DNA of 64,000 bases from Corticium candelabrum (Eukaryota > Porifera > Homoscleromorpha > Homosclerophorida > Plakinidae), in the NCBI RefSeq assembly GCF_963422355.1, contig NC_085094.1, positions 828,501 through 892,500 on the forward strand. The letters run 5' to 3'. The notes under the pieces were generated by a model. It made no database searches and was not told the origin of the DNA. It saw only the letters and a list, made by a program, of their open reading frames with translations. Every line of letters begins with the position of its first letter. Within the stretch, counting starts at the first letter, position 1. Positions 62,801-64,000 of this stretch are shown one piece after another. The translations under genes and the position numbers were made by a program.

Positions 62801-63243
62801 TCGGTCATGCTGTCCCTGGAATCGTCAACAGGAGCTTCTCGATTTCCGACTCCAGCAAATTTCTTTTCTTCGTGACTAGACTTTCGCTCTGTCTTTCCTC
62901 CTAGTGTACGTACGTGATTCTCTTCTCTCCTTGAAGTCTCCCAGTCAGCTACTAATGGACGTGGGTGAAGAAGCGGTTTCTCTATCAAAGACGATACAGA
63001 TCGAACAAACGGAAAAGAGGCAGACCGTCTCTGTTTGCTAATGGGTTTGTCCTTTTCTGCCCAAACGTGCAAGTCTTCCGCTGGCCTCGCAAGAAGTCTT
63101 CCTAACGGATACGATTTTGACCGCAAAGAGTGTCGTTTGAAGAAAACATAGATGGCCAACGCAAGAAACAGTGTCCAACCAAGACGGTTCACATCAACAA
63201 ATAAATCTAATATCCTTTCGATGTTCACGTAGTCCGTAGTCAT
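22161..63243 (-). CDS. PDE4: cAMP-specific 3',5'-cyclic phosphodiesterase, PDE4 family, long form (17 coding exons)
   Basis: Hydrolyses cAMP to AMP. Exons in transcript order: 63243-62794, 62523-62366, 62300-62091, 53341-53238 (or -53186), 50532-50393, 46987-46894, 45452-45326, 45270-45231, 42997-42899, 36492-36424, 31577-31485, 31427-31328, 25287-25208, 25145-25071, 23689-23567, 22886-22498, 22275-22161. They join to about 821 aa. A hydrophobic N-terminal run (21-35) is followed by a Ser/Arg-rich region with VPNIQLSRS, like the RNIQL segment of long PDE4 forms. UCR1 has a PKA-type site RRGS (Ser about 243) and LFTPFAQILAHL. UCR2 has EELDWCLKQLE and TRELSHFSS, and then PRFGV leads into the catalytic domain. 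Visible active-site residues are HNKTH (His 506, 510), HDVGHPG (His 546, Asp 547), HCADLSNP (Asp 664) and KSQVAFID (purine-clamp Gln about 715). The first ATG after an in-frame upstream stop was taken as start. Oddities are HDVG where most PDE4 enzymes have HDVD, and an uncertain border at the end of exon 4: the frame is kept only with the donor at 53237 or by an unseen small exon. Confidence 0.93.
23412..23461. repeat. (CA)n microsatellite
   Basis: A run of about 25 CA units in a PDE4 intron. The rest of that intron and the next, 23693-25068, is AT-rich with no gene or transposon signal recognised. Confidence 0.95.
26214..26783. mobile_element. MITE with GTTCACAC termini
   Basis: The left end GACCGTGTTCACACGTA pairs with the complement of the right end, GGGCACGTTCACACATA. 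The interior (about 570 bp) has imperfect GCATTAGCATTA and AATGGTAAAGTGAAA repeats near its ends and no lasting frame. It lies in a PDE4 intron. Confidence 0.55.
26873..27121. mobile_element. MITE with TAACCGGTTATTTCTG ends
   Basis: TAACCGGTTATTTCTG at the left (about 26873-26889) is matched perfectly by its complement at the right (about 27103-27120). The 10-bp core TAACCGGTTA is itself a palindrome. TA flanks suggest a Tc1/mariner-type target. The 250-bp interior is non-coding. Confidence 0.6.
27122..29734. other. PDE4 intron sequence, no gene seen
   Basis: AT-rich intron DNA. Contains an (AT)n microsatellite at about 28817-28850 and a stretch at 28300-28500 with repeated TTCTAGAACA/GTTCTACTAGAA-like motifs. 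No domain was recognised in the short frames, for example at 27454-27690. Confidence 0.45.
29735..30545. repeat. Pair of direct repeats about 720 bp apart
   Basis: GATGCAACAATTATAAAATGGCCACCC at about 29762 recurs as a near match at about 30482, and similarity runs on for about 65 bp through CCATACAAAAxTATCCAAAC and GCTATCCAGATTTCTT. A GCGGTA/ACCGCACTCTCT motif precedes both. Between 30345 and 30475 the block TTGTTTATTGATGCAATCAATGTTGTTCCG is present in about two full and one partial copies. The arrangement could be a decayed element with terminal direct repeats or a local duplication. Confidence 0.6.
30556..30763. mobile_element. Foldback MITE with about 75-bp arms
   Basis: The left arm (30556-30632) and right arm (30685-30763) are complementary over about 75 bp with few mismatches. 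They share TGAGAAAATGATGGG, ATGTAGGGATGG and TATGTACTTAATCATGCTCATCTCCTACAT. The spacer of about 50 bp holds TTAATTAAAACGCAGC. As RNA it would form a long hairpin in the PDE4 pre-mRNA. Confidence 0.8.
30771..31327. other. PDE4 intron sequence before the exon at 31328
   Basis: AT-rich sequence with a short ACAGACAGACA tract near 30990. No gene seen; the open frames on both strands at 30771-30998 overlap each other and are noise. Confidence 0.45.
32330..33600 (-). pseudogene. Non-LTR retrotransposon (LINE) ORF2 3' remnant
   Basis: Broken minus-strand frames resemble the region after the reverse-transcriptase core of a LINE. From 33458 come WKGREDQPLEI, PKLRVLGLSLGSS and DKWRDACDKFAS, the usual link from RT palm to thumb. 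Then 32960-32650 has PPFYVAVLTRFYACNGG and QRLWGNPDILDS, a C-terminal LINE pattern. Several frameshifts and stops make it inactive. The RT catalytic motifs themselves lie upstream and are missing, so the copy is partial. It sits antisense to nothing and in the same orientation as the PDE4 transcript. Confidence 0.6.
33627..33722. repeat. Dispersed repeat, copy 1 (partner at 51612-51706)
   Basis: About 95 bp resemble 51612-51706 at roughly 75%, sharing the blocks GGATTACAC/GGACTACAC, ACATGTACC, GGTTGGTGGGCG, GATGGGGATAA-like and ACCCCACTT. It begins right beside the LINE remnant and may be part of that element. Confidence 0.5.
33764..33836 (+). mobile_element. tRNA-derived SINE head
   Basis: An A box AACCTAGTGGTTAGAG is followed about 33 nt later by a B box GGCCTGAGTTCAATCAAG, the polymerase III layout of a tRNA-derived SINE. 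Cloverleaf stems do not pair well and the sequence runs on into AACAGCACTACAACAGCAAT, so it is not called a tRNA gene. Confidence 0.6.
33837..35343. other. PDE4 intron sequence, one unexplained 91-codon frame
   Basis: A frame at 34038-34313 (+) encodes 91 residues of balanced composition without recognised motif. It is flanked by AT-rich sequence and has no splice partner in frame that I could see. It may be a piece of a transposon. Nothing else stands out. Confidence 0.3.
35344..36111. repeat. Inverted repeat pair flanking a CA/GC microsatellite
   Basis: Left arm 35344-35390 (GTTCCGGTGTAGCAGCAG, then TTGTTCTGGCCGCGG) matches the complement of 36067-36111 at about 85%. Inside are a (CA)n run with CGCGCGCA and GCATGCACA interruptions (35680-35785) and, beside the right arm, a 29-bp duplication with AATCCACA and CATCTTACCCCG (36019-36076). 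It may be a foldback element or two oppositely oriented copies of one repeat. Confidence 0.55.
36500..39310. other. PDE4 intron sequence with minor repeats
   Basis: Contains a 22-bp tandem duplication TGTGGTTGCTGTACATATGACC at about 37233-37278 and a short palindromic GGCACTGCGCCACGC at 38265. The minus frame at 37592-37873 (93 codons, with a CPSCH motif) has no recognised relative. No gene call is supported. Confidence 0.4.
39311..39830. mobile_element. MITE with ACCGTATAAGATGAAA ends (Tc1/mariner-like)
   Basis: The left end ACCGTATAAGATGAAATATTGGC and the complement of the right end, ACCGTATAAGATGAAACATTGGT, match closely. Beyond them both sides carry GGAA, ATATTGGCG and GGCGGATTTT blocks. 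The interior also includes several TTTGGCGGA/TCCGCCAA motifs. TA-rich flanks fit a Tc1/mariner-type insertion. About 520 bp, non-coding. Confidence 0.65.
40854..42812 (-). mobile_element. Tc1/mariner DNA transposon, 1.96 kb, with decayed transposase
   Basis: Terminal repeats CAAACTTGGACAAAATTATA (40854-) and, on the other strand from 42812, CAGACTTGGACAAAATTGTA are flanked by TA on both sides (40852-40853 and 42813-42814), the hallmark of Tc1/mariner insertion. The transposase is on the minus strand. Its N-terminal helix-turn-helix frame (42126-41935) has RGKIEALHSVGYFVHQIA. A middle part follows at 41690-41382. The C-terminal part has LPDANLIENLWHEIK, holding the third acidic residue, and LQEAWQQIPAPRVRNL near 41380-41160. 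Frameshifts and stops break it, so it is inactive. It lies in a PDE4 intron in the gene's orientation. About 550 bp beyond the transposase start is non-coding. Confidence 0.88.
43598..44812. mobile_element. 1.2-kb inverted-repeat element with AGCCAGACCCTTCCC ends
   Basis: Terminal arms of about 110 bp are complementary. From the left they read TTGTTTCACGTAGCCAGACCC, GGTAAAGTTCCTTTGAAG and CTGTGTTTGCTGCTT. From the right they read TTGTTTAGTCTGACCC, the same GGTAAAGTTCCTTTGAAG and CTGTGTTGCC. The interior has no transposase that I recognise. A third copy of the end is at 57528-57625, so this is a family. No target duplication was resolved. Confidence 0.65.
45460..46893. other. PDE4 intron sequence between exons at 45452 and 46894
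   Basis: Intron DNA with one possible orphan transposon end, TTAAAGGGGCACTGCTCCCC at 46014, which resembles the TTAA-type end at 55128. The segment 46350-46690 carries repeated CTTCTATTCAAGG and CGAGGGCGGCTTC motifs. No gene seen. Confidence 0.4.
47294..47715. mobile_element. 422-bp MITE with CAGTxxxTAGACATTGGATA ends and TA duplication
   Basis: The left end CAGTCGGTAGACATTGGATA and the complement of the right end, CAGTAGACATTGGATATAAT, are flanked by TA at 47292-47293 and 47716-47717. This points to a Tc1/mariner-derived non-autonomous element. A G-run (about 47632-47649) lies inside. Confidence 0.7.
48000..48625 (-). pseudogene. Retroelement C-terminal domain fragment, copy 1
   Basis: Minus-strand frames with breaks read CPKGGFPTIRRNEL, then DIRHDVHTEPTLQLLNGE, then DDEACLDFSACGFWGSRF and FDVLVFNST, then MASFTSLVFACMGGAS and LASLLSEK. 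The same order of blocks occurs in a second fragment at 56450-56885. I recall this module at the C-terminus of predicted reverse-transcriptase proteins in sponges and cnidarians, with a conserved LDIxANGFW motif; this is memory and not a search. Its biochemical role is unknown to me; a nuclease-like fold is possible. It is frameshifted and inactive. Confidence 0.55.
48630..50392. other. PDE4 intron sequence with an interstitial TTAGGG tract
   Basis: At 50057-50078 the sequence GGGTTAGAGTTAGGGTTAGGG contains two perfect telomere-like hexamers and one variant. From 49790 to 50180 the word ATCCATG recurs at least five times, loosely spaced. No gene was recognised. Confidence 0.4.
50930..51080. 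repeat. Tandem repeat of about 60 bp, 2-3 units
   Basis: Units contain CTTAACGAAT, TTTCAAxTGGTAxATGGTTGTCATGTCTA and TATACC; they lie at about 50940-51005, 51008-51062 and a partial one from 51061. They are non-coding and in a PDE4 intron. Confidence 0.65.
51081..53180. other. PDE4 intron sequence with one dispersed repeat
   Basis: Holds the second copy of the 95-bp dispersed repeat at 51612-51706, containing GGTTGGTGGGCGCCCGGATG. The rest is AT-rich with no recognised gene. The frame at 52546-52779 has no known relative. Confidence 0.4.
53522..54033. mobile_element. MITE rich in GATCCGATC subterminal motifs, carrying a CA microsatellite
   Basis: The ends TAAGCCCCTTCCCACAAGGG and the complement of the right end, TAATGCCCTGCTCACACTAG, are imperfect inverted repeats. 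Inside both ends are clusters of CGATCCGATCxCGATCCG-type words in opposite orientation. A (CA)n run of about 37 units occupies 53784-53857. It lies in the long PDE4 intron between exons 3 and 4. Confidence 0.55.
54088..54864. mobile_element. Inverted-repeat element with subterminal 20-bp iterons
   Basis: The left end ATATTTTGCATTCAATTA and the complement of the right end, ATATTTTGCATTTAATTA, bound a 777-bp element. Inside each end are four to six copies of a roughly 20-bp unit, consensus GGCATTCAATTATTCGATTCA, on the left in one orientation (54108-54190) and on the right in the other (54725-54840). Such iterons are often transposase binding sites. The centre has no transposase. Confidence 0.7.
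55132..56160. mobile_element. Kolobok-like TTAA element with a long internal hairpin
   Basis: The element begins AGGGGCAGTCCCA and ends with its approximate complement TGGGCCTGCCCCT, and TTAA flanks both ends (55128-55131 and 56161-56164). Similarity between arms continues inward for about 130 bp, through CTTTAAAAATAG and TTTGCCTYCGTTGTT. An independent near-perfect hairpin fills 55348-55555 with arms of about 100 bp and almost no loop. TTAA duplication and an AGGGG terminus fit Kolobok, though piggyBac-type elements also use TTAA. No transposase is present, so it is non-autonomous. Confidence 0.75.
56450..56885 (-). pseudogene. Retroelement C-terminal domain fragment, copy 2
   Basis: The minus-strand frame reads TNDEAHLDIAANGFW and FFMFNPTAPSWN (56881-56771), followed after a frame change by SFTPIIFSVSGGCSKLAD (about 56700-56645). 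The block order is the same as in copy 1 at 48000-48625. Just upstream on the minus strand is a TTA/TTG microsatellite that encodes a Leu run and appears to have cut into the domain. It abuts a reverse-transcriptase fragment on the opposite strand. Confidence 0.55.
56960..57400 (+). pseudogene. Non-LTR reverse transcriptase fragment
   Basis: The plus-strand frame has MVWVDYQKAYDSGPHSWL, the RT segment with the first catalytic Asp, then after a frame change IFQGESLSPLLSCMALNPL, and later HLLYMIDLKLYGRN. The last matches the RT motif YxDD with the first Asp replaced by Ile. Two frameshifts and this substitution show it is dead. Only about 140 codons remain, and no endonuclease or poly(A) tail was seen. 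Confidence 0.7.
57528..57625 (+). repeat. Solo end of the AGCCAGACCC element family
   Basis: CGCGTAGCCAGACCTTCCCCC, GGTACAGTTCCTTTTATG and GTGTTGCTGCTTCAC match the left arm of the element at 43598-44812 in order. No opposite end is found nearby. Confidence 0.55.
57820..57945. repeat. Short inverted repeat, possible MITE
   Basis: TTGAAAGAACG (57832-57842) and CGTTCTTTCAA (57925-57935) form a perfect 11-bp inverted pair around a segment with repeated AACGCTGCCC and AATGAAC. Function unknown. Confidence 0.45.
58930..59030. repeat. 20-23 bp tandem repeat, about four units
   Basis: The unit AGCAAAACGAAGATCCTGTG recurs at about 58947, 58968, 58988 and 59010 with substitutions. Non-coding, in the PDE4 intron between exons 3 and 4. 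Confidence 0.6.
59500..61500 (+). pseudogene. Ty3/gypsy-type retrotransposon pol remnant, split by an insertion
   Basis: The left part (about 59530-59936) encodes an integrase core segment: VFTGQEFTNFVNSNGINH, then TALYHPSNNGLSERAVQV, including the third acidic residue of the DDE triad (Glu in SERAV), and downstream text. The right part (about 61353-61480) encodes RNYNKGRPWVAGVVQ and SNTIHLEDGR in shifted frames, the usual end of gypsy pol just after integrase. A 1.4-kb element separates them. Frameshifts are present on both sides. No LTR could be identified, so this is a fragment. Confidence 0.75.
59943..61346. mobile_element. 1.4-kb inverted-repeat DNA transposon inserted in the gypsy remnant
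   Basis: The left end CAGTGTTCGAAATTCCCA and the complement of the right end, CAGTGTTTGAAATTCGCA, match at 16 of 18, and similarity goes on through CTACTMGCCAA. AGGGTA occurs directly before (59937-59942) and directly after (61347-61352), a 6-bp target duplication. CAGTG termini are common in hAT-like elements, but those make 8 bp duplications, so the superfamily is open. No transposase frame is visible; the interior is AT-rich and includes a GGTTAGGTTAGGGTTAG tract near 60806. Confidence 0.8.
61501..62090. other. PDE4 intron 3, promoter-proximal part
   Basis: May include the tail of the gypsy remnant. No LTR, gene or repeat is recognised. It borders the UCR1-beginning exon at 62091. Confidence 0.35.
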
Positions 63244-63599
63244 GAGCAAGCGCGAATACAGATCATCAGCAATTAATAATAAGATGTCAGCCGTAACGTG
63301 CACTATCGACACGCCCAATTCACTAAGTGTTCCCGGATAACATCACGTAAGGTGACGTACTATGTACTCTTCCCGCCTTCCCCCCAGTGTCATGACCTCA
63401 CTTGTAAGATGTGGTCAGTCTTGTGGCAAAGTAACTATTTCGTTTGTGAATAAATTAATTTCTAGAGGTGTTGCCATTAGTACATGTATTTGCACAACTG
63501 CATGTACAACTGTATGTCTACTATCTATCAGCTTGACGTCTAGCAAAGTACGCAGTAACAAAATCCAACAAATACACTTAGCACCAAGTAGTTAGTTAC
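63244..63599. promoter_or_regulatory. Short intergenic region, presumed PDE4 promoter and 5' UTR
   Basis: Only 356 bp separate the PDE4 start codon (minus strand) from the stop codon of the arylsulfatase gene, also on the minus strand. The region must hold the arylsulfatase 3' end and the PDE4 promoter unless further non-coding exons lie elsewhere. TTTATT at about 63449 and 63452 reads as AATAAA-like on the minus strand. An in-frame TGA precedes the chosen PDE4 start. No TATA box is assigned. Confidence 0.4.
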
Positions 63600-64000
63600 T
63601 CATGCCTCTACGTCTATTGTGCCATTGGTTCTCCAAGGCGACCACACACCATTATGCAGTTTTGGATTTGACTGTGGATCTACTGGTTTGTTGCGAGGTG
63701 GAACAGCAGTAGCATTGTAGTCTTTAAGCTTCTCCATTAATTCTTGCACTTTTGATGGCATCATAGCTGCCACATTGTTGTATTCACAAGGATCTAAATG
63801 AATGTTGTAGAGACAAGGAGACATTTCAGAGTGACATTCTGTGGCATTAGCAGAGCGATGGCAACTGACTATGCCTTCTCCTGAGCTTGAAATACTGGCA
63901 GTAGGAAGAGGATACCATGAGCTATTGTGCACGTGAACAAGCAGTTTGTAGTCTCCAACTCTAAGTGCTCCTTCTTTTCCTACAATGTTATGAAGAACTT
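63600..64000 (-). CDS. Arylsulfatase (ARSB/ARSI/ARSJ-like), C-terminal part, truncated by window edge
   Basis: The minus-strand frame runs from the window edge to TGA at 63600-63602 and encodes 132 residues. It contains VGKEGALRVGDYKLLVH, SSWYPLP, then CLYNIHLDPCEYNNVA, EKLKDYNATAVPPRNKP and NGVWSPW. This matches the end of type-I sulfatases of the arylsulfatase B group, which read A-I/L-R-x-G-x-W/Y-K-L-L, L-F/Y-D/N-I-x-x-D-P-x-E and G-V-W-G/S-P-W near the C-terminus. Such enzymes remove sulfate from glycosaminoglycans or similar substrates, usually in lysosomes or outside the cell. Potential N-glycosylation sites are visible (NSS, NAT). The catalytic Cys region lies beyond the window, so activity cannot be judged. 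Confidence 0.85.
   Translation of the reverse strand, partial: VLHNIVGKEGALRVGDYKLLVHVHNSSWYPLPTASISSSGEGIVSCHRSANATECHSEMSPCLYNIHLDPCEYNNVAAMMPSKVQELMEKLKDYNATAVPPRNKPVDPQSNPKLHNGVWSPWRTNGTIDVEA

Overview
This is animal genomic DNA, most likely from a sponge or another early-branching metazoan. Coding exons are short and phase-consistent with GT/AG borders. Many introns are only 50-66 nt while others run to several kb. There are long CA/GT microsatellites, and much of the intron space is decayed transposons. The sponge assignment is an inference from this style; no ribosomal or mitochondrial marker is present.

Four host genes are supported. (1) 740-17766 (+) is a complete gene for the AMP-activated protein kinase catalytic subunit alpha, 16 coding exons, 577 aa as assembled here. 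(2) 18879-21496 (+) is a three-exon gene for a 168-aa Pro/Tyr-rich repeat protein with a Lys/His/Ser-rich tail. (3) 22161-63243 (-) is a 41-kb gene for a long-form cAMP phosphodiesterase of the PDE4 family. It has 17 recognised coding exons, UCR1, UCR2, a full catalytic domain and an unusual hydrophobic N-terminal segment. (4) 63600-64000 (-) is the last exon of an arylsulfatase (ARSB/I/J-like) gene that continues outside the window. Genes 2 and 3 converge, with stop codons about 660 bp apart. The start of gene 3 lies about 360 bp from the stop of gene 4. AMPK and PDE4 both belong to cAMP/AMP energy signalling, but nothing in the sequence shows a functional link between these neighbours.

The rest is mostly mobile DNA inside introns. 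AMPK intron 3 holds a 3.4-kb decayed antisense copy of a large transposase-like gene with a plausible DDE triad and a C-terminal Cys-rich end. It does not match the common named superfamilies that I can recognise by eye. The PDE4 introns hold a Tc1/mariner element (40854-42812, TA duplications), a Kolobok-like TTAA element with a giant internal hairpin (55132-56160), a Ty3/gypsy pol remnant split by a 1.4-kb inverted-repeat element (59943-61346), two kinds of non-LTR retroelement debris, two copies of a retroelement C-terminal domain, and at least eight inverted-repeat elements of MITE type. Two tRNA-derived SINE heads and several minisatellites complete the picture.

Exon borders were placed by eye from reading frame, GT/AG signals and remembered family conservation. 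Without transcripts a few are uncertain, and these are flagged.
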